This document shows, piece by piece, positions 35,031 through 46,100 of a stretch of 64,000 nt of DNA. Below the pieces are notes generated by a model. That model was not told where the DNA came from, did not search any database, and was given only the letters and a program-made list of their open reading frames with translations. The position numbers and the translations under genes were made by a program. The stretch is from positions 85,297,552 to 85,361,551 of the forward strand of contig NC_057815.1 in NCBI RefSeq assembly GCF_910594005.1, in the 5' to 3' direction. This stretch comes from Cervus elaphus (lineage: Eukaryota; Chordata; Mammalia; Artiodactyla; Cervidae). How positions within the stretch are numbered: the stretch's first letter is position 1; every line of letters begins with the position of its first letter.

Positions 35031-35353
35031 TAACACAGATTTCATTGGCCTGAGTCCTTTCTCTCACCCGCTTCCCTCACTCTCACATGTATGCCTCATA
35101 GGATCATCTCAGAAATAAACTCCACATGCCTATCTCTTTACTTAGGGATCTGCTCTTAGGGGAGTTCAAACTTTGACTCTTGTATTGAAAAGAAAATACT
35201 TCAAATGGGATCCTGGGATTGCATCACTCACTGTCAGTAGAGTCCATTTATGGTGCTAACAGGGTGATGACATCCGGAAAACTGTGATTTCACAATTACT
35301 AAAACTCTCACTTTTGGTTTATTAATAATTAGATACAAGTAGAAGGAAATATA

Positions 35354-35552
35354 GAGCTTCCCAGGTGATGCCAGAGGTAAAGAACCCACCTACCAATGCA
35401 GGAGAAGTAAGAGACATGGGTTTGATCCCTGGGTGGGGAAGATCCCCTGGAGGAGGGCATGGCAACCCACTCCAGTATTCTTGCCTGGAGAATCCCATGG
35501 ACAGAGGAGATTGGTGGTCTACAGTCCATAGGGTCCCAAAGAGCGGGACACA
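35354..35552 (+). mobile_element. Bov-tA SINE
   Basis: GAGCTTCCCAGGTGATGCC head and body. Flanks AAGGAAATATA (35343-35353) and AAAGGAATATA at about 35554 are a near-identical TSD with one indel. The 3' end stops at GCGGGACACAG. Confidence 0.9.
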
Positions 35553-35559
35553 GAAAGGA

Positions 35560-36453
35560 ATATATCGGCTTAGGCAACAGCTGCAGTTCTTGAATGATAT
35601 TGGGAAAACTGGCTTCTGTTAACCATTCTAGCAGCTTTGAAAAAGTCTAAGTTAATCTGCTATTCACTTCAAGTATTTTGTGAAAAAAAGGAGGCATTCA
35701 TGTCAGAATTTAAGGAGAATCCCCTTTCCTGCAGCTGGAGTGTCAGGTCAAGGATTTGATCATAAGGGTAGTAGAGCCATAAAGACTTCATAAACCATGG
35801 CTCTCTTATGTTAAAGTGAAAAGCCTTATCAGGGACATGTAATAGCCTTAGATGAGGTGCATGTCTCACAAAATGATGCTTGACTTCTTCAATATCTACT
35901 CCTGCTTCCCCTCATTGCCTCTAGACTAACAACTAGAATCAGTCTACGTATAACACAGAGTAAGTGCAGTCTTACTTTGGCAGAGACTTTCTTATTTACC
36001 CAGGAACGACAGAATTTTGTTAATGTGGACCAAAATGCCTACTGAGACAAAAATGGGAGTGGATCTTCAAGATTTTTACCAAGAAGTGTGAAATTTGAGG
36101 CAGGATGGATGAGTTTACTGATATGGGAGTTCTCGCCTATGACCAAAATTTAATATCTCGGCAAGAATATTAGGATCAGATTCAAATATTTAAATGGTAT
36201 GGCCCCCATAGTTTAAATAGTAGTGGTCTCCAGGAAATGAGGTTTAAGTACCAGAAATCCCTTGATATAAAATTTAGAAAGGAAACAGAGAGGTGAGCAT
36301 TGGAATAGATTTATTACATGAAATCAGATAACCCACCAGCAGATTACTTCCTGGGAAGCTCAGAGATAACTCCACTTATTAAAGAGATAAAAATATACCA
36401 GTAAGGAGAGAGGCAGTGACTTCACTGAGAAATGTAGTCGTGATTGTCCTCTA
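35560..36453. other. Unassigned sequence
   Basis: No gene or repeat recognised. Confidence 0.5.
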
Positions 36454-36681
36454 TGCGTGCGTACAGGCTAAGTTGCTTTAGTCGTGTCCGACTCTGGGCA
36501 ATCCTGTGGACTGTAGCCTGCCAGGCTCCTCTGTCCATGGGATTCTGCAGGCAAGAAGAGTGGAGTGGGTTGCCATGCCTTCCTCCAGGAGATCTTCCTG
36601 ACCCAGGGATCTAACCCTAGCCTCTCACGTCTCCTGCCTTGGCAGGCAGGTTCTTTACCACTAGTGCCACCTGGAAAGCCC
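36454..36681 (-). mobile_element. Bov-tA SINE
   Basis: Antisense full-length element (TTAGTCGTGTCCGACTC ... GTGCCACCTGGAAAGCC), flanked by related TGTCCTCT sequences (36445-36452 and 36685-36692). Confidence 0.91.
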
Positions 36682-36689
36682 AACTGTCC

Positions 36690-38240
36690 TCTGTAGACGA
36701 GATTAATAATAGAAGATGCTGATATGGATCTGGGTTCGCTAGTATCGGTGGGTTGGTAGGACTCTAGGAGAGCAGAGGCAGGATGTTGGCACACCACATT
36801 CAGGCAGGGTAGATGGATTACCGTCACAGGCAATAAGGCTGGACTGGAAACAGGAAGGTCTTGACGCTCCTGGAATTGTTGCAGTAGCTAATAATCCAAG
36901 GTATTCCTAGAGATGAAATAGAAGGACGGCCAACAAGAACTTCTCGACACATCAAAATCTGGTGGGTTCCATCACAGCAGTAGAAAATCATGACCTCTCA
37001 CCTGGTTTCCAAATTTGTGCCATTCTGAAACTCATCTATTGAAGGAGAGGCTGGGTTTTCCTGAGGGAGGACCTTACAGCGATAGAAGCATGCATATTAA
37101 ACATCCTCTCAAACCTTTCTCAAGGGGCCCGGCAGTCCTTCTTCAGTGTAAACGCATACTGGGGTAAAGGAAATATTTTTGTCATGATGTTGATCATGAC
37201 ATCTGAAATGCTAGCATGAATCCCCGTTGGAACGAGGGTGTCCAGATTCCAGGTAACAAACAAAACCCTGGATCACGTCCATATCACAACAGGACCATAG
37301 AGGTGTCCTGTGTTTTGGTCTAAATACACATACTGGTGGGAAAAACCAAATGAAAGCCACTGAACTTGTCCCACTGGCCAAGTGAACATATCAGAAGCAG
37401 CAGGCACCCCAGGTGGACTTGCAGAGATTAGTGCTATCTTAAAACATTTGAATGAAGACTGGGGTATCCAAAATATCCCCACATGATTCACTGGGATGGC
37501 CTCTGCAAGAGACAAATGAATCATGGCAGATTAAGGCTATCATCATTTAAGCACAATTGAATGATAGTACCAATCATGTCTACTCTGCTGGATATATCTT
37601 TAAAAGAACAGATCAACATAGGCTTGGCAGTAGGTATGGGGTCATGGATCTGACAAATGTGTCCTTTTCAGTCTCCAACTGGAAAGAGAATCAAAAGCAT
37701 CTTTCATCCACTTGGCACAAATCCACTTATGTTAACTTTCCAGCTTTCACTCATGGTAATGTCCAAAGGGACTAAGCTTTCCTTAGTAGTCTGAAGAATG
37801 TCATCCTGCATTCTCTGTATTAATAGCGAGGAGGATAATATAAAAAATGGCGCAAATCTCCATTCATGCAGGAGTGAAGAACTTCCAGTTCCTGTATAGA
37901 CCTCAGTTCTTAGTTCCCCTGGGGACTGCCCTGCTGGAAAGAGCCAGCTTAGCCTGGTCTGTACCCTCTTCTTGGAATGATCTGTCTCCAGTGACTGATC
38001 AATATTGGGGTATGAAGACCAGATTGACTCTCCATACCTGGGAAAAATTCTTAAGGAAAAGGTTTATTCCAGCTTCAGTGTCTCTACTGAAACTGCATCA
38101 CAGTTCATTAACTTCTGACCAATTATCCTTCTTCATTTACTTTCTACAGTGTTGCTCGTAAGAACACTCCCTCATAAACCTCCTGCCTCCCAACTTCAGG
38201 TTTTCGATATCCTTCCTGGAGAAACCAACTTGAAACATCA
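36690..38240 (-). other. Unidentified segment with protein-like antisense stretches
   Basis: Repeat-poor by eye and more balanced in base composition than its neighbours. The minus strand has a run of codons from 37524 down to about 37140, interrupted by single stops, that reads like a decayed protein (for example FTWPVGQVQWLSFGFSHQYV, then VLFVTWNLDTLVPTGI). I do not recognise the family. A degraded endogenous retroviral internal region or a processed pseudogene are both possible. Confidence 0.3.
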
Positions 38241-38756
38241 CCTTATTTGAACCCAGTGAAGAACAAAGGGCAAATATTTTGAGTGCCCTGTTAAGTCACA
38301 TGCGTGTGTGACCACAGAATATAAATCTTACAGAGATATGAGGGACTGACACTTTTGTGAAGTTTTAGGAGCAAAAGTGTCTAAGATAATGCTAATGCTG
38401 GAACACTGCTTCTAAAGTAATACAAAAATTATTGTACTTTGTATCTTCAGCAGGAAGAAAAATGCATAGTGCTTGGTGAACCTCTTTGGATTTGGAAGCA
38501 GAGAGTATTTCTAAAACAAAAGAAGATTTTGCATTAGATATAAGGTTAGAGTACAGCTTGCCCTTCAACTCAGGTCATGACAGATCCACTGATGCTAGAG
38601 AACCTGTGGCAGATAAGCATGGCACGTGGAGTCTCTAGCAAGTGTAACAGGAAAATGAGAGTGAAGTTCCTTAGTGTTCTGGAGCAAAGCCATGCCTTCT
38701 TCAGCAAGCGTTACTCAACATCTGAAAACTTGTTTCTGAAACACTACTGGGCCTTG

Positions 38757-38944
38757 TGAAAGTCACTCAGTCATGTCTGACTCTTTGCGACCCCATGGAC
38801 TATACAGTCCATGGAATTCTCCAGGCCAGAATACTGGAGTGGGTAACCTTTCCCTCCTCCAGGGGATCTTCCCAACCCAGGGATCAAACCCAGGTCTCCC
38901 ACATTGCAGGTGGATTCTTTACCAGCTGAGCCACCAGGGAAGCT
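38757..38944 (-). mobile_element. Bov-tA SINE
   Basis: Antisense element of the TATACAGTCCATGGAATTC type, ending GAGCCACCAGGGAAGC. Confidence 0.92.
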
Positions 38945-39187
38945 CTTTAGTAGAAACTAAATGCTACGCCATGGGAAATAAAATAGCTATGAAAATGTAG
39001 TTACCTACCATGTACTGGGAATTGTCAGACTCCTCAGTTCATTAAGTTAAAAGGAGGCAGAAGTAATCCATCATATGATAATAGAAAATTTGGTACTATA
39101 ATTGAGCAGGTCCAGAAGGTAAAATACATACCAGATACTCTACATTCAAAGGACACATACCTACACTATCTATGCAAAGACCTTACC

Positions 39188-39253
39188 CTCAGTTCATATT
39201 ATGGACTTGTCAGCAGGTCTTGGGGGGACTCAGTTCATATTATGGAGTCCCCC
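39188..39253. repeat. 18-bp direct repeat plus 9-bp hairpin
   Basis: CTCAGTTCATATTATGGA occurs at 39188-39205 and 39229-39246. The second copy lies within an inverted repeat, GGGGGACTC (39223-39231) with GAGTCCCCC (39245-39253). Confidence 0.85.
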
Positions 39254-39484
39254 AGCACTAGGTAACATAAGAGAAAGAAAATCAGGCTGGTTTCATGGAT
39301 AGACCAGCTCAAAATACTGATGTGAGCAGAATGGATTGCATTCACTCTATACCACCACTCAGGAGCTCTGATGAGGAAAACCCTCCCAGTAAGCAGAACA
39401 TGGAGGTGGATTTGGTCAGCTCCTTCCTAGAGAGAATATACCAACACACAAGGATATGGCATATACTTTGAACCAACAACTATT

Positions 39485-39916
39485 TTTTTTCCCCTTTATT
39501 TATTTATTTATTTTTTCAGTGGGTTTTGTCATACATTGATATGAATCAGCCATGGAGTTACACGTATTCCCCATCCCAATCCCCCCTCCCACCTCCCTCT
39601 CCACCCGATTCCTCTGGGTCTTCCCAGTGCACCAGGCCCGAGCACTTGTCTCATGCATCCCACCTGGGCTGGTGATCTGTTTCACCATAGATAATATACA
39701 TGCTGTTCTTTCGAAACATCCCACCCTCACCTTCTCCCACAGAGTTCAAGTCTGTTCTGTATTTCTGTGTCTCTTTTCCTGTTTTGCATATAGGGTTGTC
39801 GTTACCATCTTTCTAAATTCCATATATATGTGTTAGTATGCTGTAATGTTCTTTATCTTTCTGGCTTACTTCACTCTGTATAATGGGCTCCAGTTTCATC
39901 CATCTCATTAGAACTG
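39485..39916 (-). mobile_element. 5'-truncated L1 with 16-bp TSD
   Basis: Antisense L1 3' end including the last residues of ORF2. TGAACCAACAACTATT (39469-39484) and TGAACCAACAATTATT (39917-39932) match at 15 of 16. About 35 bp of 3' UTR normally found between tail and CAGTGGGTTTTGTC is missing. The tail is T/A-rich with (TTTA)n. Confidence 0.92.
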
Positions 39917-40005
39917 TGAACCAACAATTATTAAGAAGTAGAAGTAGTATTGGCTATTTCATTCCCAGTGACCAACCAGGAAATATATTGCCTCCCTTAC
40001 TCACT

Positions 40006-40432
40006 GTTATTGGTTGAATTGTGTCCACTAAAAAGATATGAATCTGCAAATGTAATAAGATTTAAATAGAGTCTTTACAGATATAATCAAGTTAAGATGA
40101 GGTCATTGGGTTGGCCTCCAACCCGATATGACTAGAGTCTTTTTAGGAGGGGAAGGCACTCACATAAGAGGACAACGCCATGTGACAAGAAGGGCAAGGT
40201 TGGAGTTATACAGCTGCAAGTCAAGAAATACTTGGCTTCTCAGTGACACCAAAAGCTAAGAGAAAGGGGTGAAACAGATTCTTCCCTAGATCCTTCAAGA
40301 TCCTTCCCTAGCTACAACTTGATTTCAGACTTACAGCCTCCAGAACTATGAGAGAATGAATTCCTGTTGTTTTCAAGTCATTCAATTTGCGATACTTTGT
40401 TACATAGCCCTACAGCATTAAAACGCCCACAA
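40006..40432 (+). mobile_element. MaLR-like solo LTR
   Basis: Begins TGTTATTGGTTGAATTGTGTCC. It has the GATGAGGTCATTGGGTTGG core and the TTACAGCCTCCAGAACTATGAG polyadenylation region with the usual AATAAA changed to AATGAA, and ends near GCATTAAAACGCCCACA. Structure and order fit ERVL-MaLR LTRs. No internal retroviral sequence is adjacent. Confidence 0.75.
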
Positions 40433-40729
40433 TGGTGGTCCCTGCTGTGTTAGAGTTATTTACCCAGGTAAGGGGCACTTCCCTCAAGAGATAGATTAAG
40501 AGTTTGCTGAACTAAAAGTTACTATTGCTTTTGGTTGTTTCGGACTTCCCAGGTCAGTAGAGAAGAAAAGAAACTCACTAAACGTGCAAAAGATAAGCAA
40601 ACTTTTTTACTATGGAAAATCAAGTAATTGTTGTTTAGTGAGGGCCTGAAAGACTGTGACTGGAATTCAGGGGATGTCATCTGTGCTCCGAGCTGTAAAT
40701 GGGAATACAGCAATCATAACCCAGTAAAA

Positions 40730-40952
40730 GGGCTTCCCAGGTGGCACTAGTGGTAAAGAACATGCTTGCCAATGCAGGAAATGTGAGAGACGCGGGTTCA
40801 ATCCCTGGATTGGGAAGACCCCGGAGGCAGGCATGGCAACCTGCTCCAGCATTCTTGCCTGGAGAATCCCATGGACAGGGGAACTTGGTGGGCTACAGTC
40901 CATAGGGCCACAAAGAGTTGGACACGACTGAACCGACTTAGCATGCATGCAT
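40730..40952 (+). mobile_element. Bov-tA SINE
   Basis: GGGCTTCCCAGGTGGCACTA head to CCGACTTAGCATGC tail. ATAACCCAGTAAAA (40716-40729) and ATAACTCAATAAAA (40953-40966) are the TSD with two mismatches. Confidence 0.92.
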
Positions 40953-41734
40953 ATAACTCAATAAAAACATTGTAAGCAGGAGTTCTGACTTAAAAATGAA
41001 GGTTTAGGGCACCCACCAGGAAAGCAGGTCAGACTAGTGGAAGCACTGGGCACAGGTGAGGAGAATCAAGAATACATAGTAACGGAGAGGTCTGATGAAT
41101 ATAAGCAATGACTTTGGGACCAGTCGCCACATGTGGAGTGTAGTTTTATCATGTCTATCTATATTTACAATCATTTTTAGACTTTGTGTTTGGCTATCCC
41201 ATTGAAACTTCAGTGAAAGAGTGAACTTGATATGGGGCACCAGAAGACCTTAGAGTTACAAGAATCAGTATCAGACACTGTTGATGCCTTGCCCCATCCT
41301 CTTATCCCACCTCTGGATTTACTTGCCTCTGTGATAAATGAATTCTAAACTGATGACTGTGTCCTGTCTCAAGTGACTGTATCTCTCTACATTTGTCCCT
41401 GAGTGTTTTTAATGGCATCAAGTCAATGCTTGAATCCATGAAGCTACAAACTCAAAGTGGATGGAGAGTTAAATTTTCCAGGGAAGAAGAGAATATGTTC
41501 CAACCTTCCATTCTCTGTTAGGGCCTTTTCAAAGTACGTTTCATGTGGTCTCCTCGGGGGTCTCCAGGGCAATTGTGCCCCAGATGCCCAAAGTGTAATC
41601 TATAATCTTCCCATTTTTTTTATTCCCCAACTCAACTGCATGCTCACTTGTATTCCCAATGATCATATTCAAGTCCTGTGTCATGGCCTGCTTTTGGAGA
41701 AAACTCAATATACTTATCTTTAAAAATGATCACA

Positions 41735-41801
41735 AGGTGATTATCCATATTTTATGGGTAGGAAAATAAGACTCAAAAGTATTAAATAATCTGACCAAGA
41801 T
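41735..41801 (-). mobile_element. MIR SINE fragment
   Basis: Antisense ATTTTATGGGTAGGAAAATAAGACTC, AATCTGACCAAGATCACA, cut at the Bov-tA insertion site. Confidence 0.6.
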
Positions 41802-41815
41802 CACAAGCCATTGTG

Positions 41816-41938
41816 AAAGTGAAAGTCACTCAGTTGTGTCTGACTCTTTGCAACCCCATGGACCATACAGTCCACGGAATTCTCCAGGTCAGAATACTGG
41901 AGTTGGTAGACTTTCCCTTCTCCAGGGGATCCTATCAA
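41816..41938 (-). mobile_element. 5'-truncated Bov-tA inserted at the edge of a Bov-tA dimer
   Basis: Antisense tail and BovA body only; the tRNA-like head is missing. The repeat CCATTGTG at 41808-41815 and 41939-41946 is its TSD. The right copy merges into the dimer that follows, showing it inserted later. Confidence 0.82.
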
Positions 41939-41943
41939 CCATT

Positions 41944-42271
41944 GTGCTGTGCTTAATCACTCAGTCATGTCTGTCTCTTTGTGATCCCATGGACTGTAGC
42001 CCACCAGGCCCCTATGTCCATGGGGATTCTCCAGGCAAGAATACTGGAGTGGATTGCCATGCCCTCCCCCGCAGCGTTCATCCCAACCCAGAGACTGAAC
42101 CCAGGTCTCCCACATTGCAGGCAGGTTCTTTACCATCTGAGCCATCAGGGAAGCCCAAGAATGCCAGAGTAGGTAACCTATCCCTTCTCCAGGGGATCTT
42201 CCCAACCCAGGAATCAAACTGGGATCTTCTGCATCAGGTGGATTCTTTCAGCTGAGCTACCAGGGAAGCCC
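41944..42271 (-). mobile_element. Dimeric Bov-tA (two heads) with 11-bp TSD
   Basis: Antisense order: tail, BovA body, tRNA-like head (GAGCCATCAGGGAAGCCC, end 42154), short BovA piece, second head (GAGCTACCAGGGAAGCCC, end 42271). The flank CACAAGCCATT occurs at 41802-41812 and 42272-42282 (11/11). A later truncated Bov-tA separates the left copy from the element. The architecture matches the copy at 61.28-61.62 kb, so this is a real dimer subfamily. Confidence 0.88.
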
Positions 42272-42810
42272 CACAAGCCATTAGTGGAAGATAATTCTAA
42301 TTGCTATCAAACTTTAGCTCATCACATAATATCTTTATGATTTTGTTTCAGTCACATGCCACTTAGGTTATTTTACCCAATTCAAATAGACATATTTAAA
42401 AGGAAAAGTCACTATTGTAATAAATGTAACCCCCCCAGCACTTGCTATAAATACGGGACAATCATAAAAATGTGTACAGTAATAAAACTGATCTCTCACA
42501 CAGCTAAAGGCTGATGAAAGCTATCCTCTAATGATATGAGGTGATTCTAAAAAGACTTTTCTTTTCACTTCTGGCATCGGTTGCTCCCTTCCTCCCCTCT
42601 TTCGTTTTGCTTCAGCTGACTTACTCAAAACTAAATTCAACCTTCATTTACTTCCCCCGTCCCCACCACAGAGCATGCCATTAAAATCATCTTCAACACA
42701 GACTGGAAAACTATATTACACCGGAAAGGTATCGTCTGCGAAACTCTCCCCATTGAATTTCTTTTCCTTCTAGAACCCTCGTTAGTTTTTTTTTGTTTTT
42801 TTTTAATTTT

Positions 42811-42816
42811 TTTATT
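42811..42816 (-). terminator. L1 polyadenylation signal AATAAA
   Basis: AATAAA on the minus strand lies directly at the start of the A-rich tail, after the conserved 3' UTR end GCCTCCAACT. This is the usual position for the weak L1 poly(A) signal. Confidence 0.75.
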
Positions 42817-43143
42817 AGTTGGAGGCTAATTACTTCACAACATTTCAGTGGGTTTTGTCATACATTGATATGAATCAGCCATAGATTTACACTTATTCCC
42901 CATCCCGATCCCCCCTCCCACCTCCCTCTCCACCCGATTCCTCTGGGTCTTCCCAGTGTACCAGGCCCGAGCACTTGTCTCATGCATCCCACCTGGGCTG
43001 GTGATCTGTTTCACCATAGATAGTATACATGCTGTTCTTTTGAAACATCCCAGCCTCACCTTCTCCCACAGAGTTCAAAAGTCTGTTCTGTATTTCTGTG
43101 TCTCTTTTTCTGTTTTGCATATAGGGTTATCGTTACCATCTTT

Positions 43144-46100
43144 CTAAATTCCATATATATGTGTTAGTATGCTGTAATGTTCTTTATCTTTCTGGCTTAC
43201 TTCACTCTGTATAAGGGGCTCCAGTTTCATCCATCTCATTAGGACTGGTTCAAATGAATTCTTTTTAATGGCTGAGTAATATTCCATGGTGTATATGTAC
43301 CACAGCTTCCTTATCCATTCATCTGCTGATGGGCATCTAGGTTGCTTCCATGTCCTGGCTATTATAAACAGTGCTGTGATGAACATTGGGGTGCATGTGT
43401 CTCTTTCAGATCTGGTTTCCTCAGTGTGTATGCCCAGAAGTGGGATTGCTGGGTCATATGGCAGTTCTATTTCCAGTTTTTTAAGAAATCTCCACACTGT
43501 TTTCCATAGTGGCTGTATTAGTTTGCATTCCCACCAACAGTGTAAGAGGGTTCCCTTTTCTCCACACCCTCTCCAGCATTTATTGCTTGTAGACTTTTGG
43601 ATAGCAGCCATCCTGACTGGTGTGTAATGGTACCTCATTGTGGTTTTGATTTGCATTTCTCTAATAATGAGTGATGTTGAGCATCTTTTCATGTGTTTGT
43701 TAGCCATCTGTATGTCTTCTTTGGAGAAATGTCTGTTTAGTTCTTTGGCCCATTTTTTGATTGGGTCATTTATTTTTCTGGAATTGAGCTGCAGGAGTTG
43801 CTTGTATATTTTTGAGATTAATCCTTTGTCTGTTTCTTCATTTGCTATTATTTTCTCCCAATCTGAGGGCTGTCTTTTCACCTTACTTATAGTTTCCTTT
43901 GTAGTGCAAAAGCTTTTAAGTTTCATTAGGTCCCATTTGTTTAGTTTTGCTTTTATTTCCAATATTCTGGGAGGTGGGTCATAGAGGATCTTGCTGTGAT
44001 TTATGTCGGAGAGTGTTTTGCCTCTGTTCTCCTCTAGGAGTTTTATAGTTTCTGGTCTTATATTTAGATCTTTAATCCATTTTGAGTTTATTTTTGTGTA
44101 TGGTGTTAGAAAGTCTTCTAGTTTCATTCTTTTGCAAGTGGTTGACCAGTTTTCCCAGCACCACTTGTTAAAGAGGTTGTCTTTTTTCCATTGTATATCC
44201 TTGCCTCCTTTGTCAAAGATAAGGTGTCCATAGGTTCGTGGATTTATCTCTGGGCTTTCTATTCTGTTCCGTTGGTCTATATTTCTGTCTTTGTGCCAGT
44301 ACCACACTGTCTTGATGACTGTGGCTTTGTAGTAGAGTCTGAAGTCAGGCAGGTTGATTCCTCCAGTTCCATTCTTCTTTCTGAAGATTACTTTGGCTAT
44401 TCGAGGTTTTTTGTATTTCCATACAAATTGTGAAATTCTTTGGTCTAGTTCTGTGAAAAATACCGTTGGTAGCTTGATAGGGATTGCATTGAATCTATAG
44501 ATTGCTTTCGGTAGAATAGCCATTTTGACAATATTGATTCTTCCAATCAATGAACACGGTATGTTTCTCCATCTGTTTGTGTCCTCTTTGATTTCTTTCA
44601 TCAGTGTTTTATAGTTTTCTATGTATAGGTCTTTTGTTTCTTTAGGTAGATATACTCCTAAGTATTTTATTCTTTTTGTTGCAATGGTGAATGGTATTGT
44701 TTCCTTAATTTCTCTTTCTGTTTTTTCATTGTTAGTATATAGGAATGCAAGGGATTTCTGTGTGTTAATTTTATATCCTGCAACTTTACTATATTCATTG
44801 ATTAGCTCTAGTAATTTTCTGGTAGAGTCTTTAGGGTTTTCTATGTAGAGGATCATGTCATCTGCAAACAGTGAGAGTTTCACTTCTTCTTTTCCTATCT
44901 GGATTCCTTTTACTTCTTTTTCTGCTCTGATTGCTGTGGCCAAAACTTCCAACACTATGTTGAACAGTAGTGGTGAGAGTGGGCACCCTTGTCTTGTTCC
45001 TGATTTCAGGGGAAATGCTTTCAATTTTTCACCATTGAGGGTGATGCTTGCTGTGGGTTTGTCATATATAGCTTTTATTATGTTGAGGTATGTTCCTTCT
45101 ATTCCTGCTTTTTGGAGAGTTTTAATCATAAATGAGTGTTGAATTTTGTCAAAGGCTTTCTCTGCATCTATTGAGATAATCATATGGTTTTTATCTTTCA
45201 ATTTGTTAATGTGGTGTATTACATTGATTGATTTGCGGATATTGAAGAATCCTTGCATTCCTGGGATAAAGCCCACTTGGTCGTGGTGTATGATTTTTTT
45301 AATATGTTGTTGGATTCTGTTTGCTAGAATTTTGTTAAGGATTTTTGCATCTATGTTCATCAGTGATATTGGCCTGTAGTTTTCTTTTTTTGTGGCATCT
45401 TTGTCAGGTTTTGGAATTAGGGTGATGGTGGCCTCATAGAATGAGTTTGGAAGTTTACCTTCTTCTGCAATTTTCTGGAAGAGTTTGAGTAAGGTAGGTG
45501 TTAGCTCTTCTCTAAATTTTTGGTAGAATTCAGCTGTGAAGCCATCTGGTCCTGGGCTTTTGTTTGCTGGAAGATTTTTGATTACAGTTTCGATTTCCTT
45601 GCCTGTGATGGGTCTGTTAAGATCTTCTATTTCTTCCTGGTTCAGTTTTGGAAAGTTATACTTTTCTAAGAATTTGTCCATTTCATCCAAGTTGTCCATT
45701 TTATTGGCATAGAGCTGCTGGTAGTAGTCTCTTATGATCCTTTGTATTTCAGTGTTGTCTGTTGTGATCTCTCCATTTTCATTTCTAATTTTGTTAATTT
45801 GGTTCTTCTCTCTTTGTTTCTTAAAGAGTCTTGCTAATGGTTTGTCAATTTTGTTTATTTTTTCAAAAAACCAGCTTTTAGCTTTGTTGATTTTTGCTAT
45901 GGTCTCTTTAGTTTCTATTGCATTTATTTCTGCCTTAATTTTTAAGATTTCTTTCCTTCTGCTAACCCTGGGGTTCTTCATTTCTTCCTTCTCTAATTGC
46001 TTTAGGTGTAGAGTTAGGTTATTTATTTGGCTTTTTTCTTGTTTCTTGATGTAAGCCTGTAATGCTATGAACCTTCCCCTTAGCACTGCTTTTACAGTGT

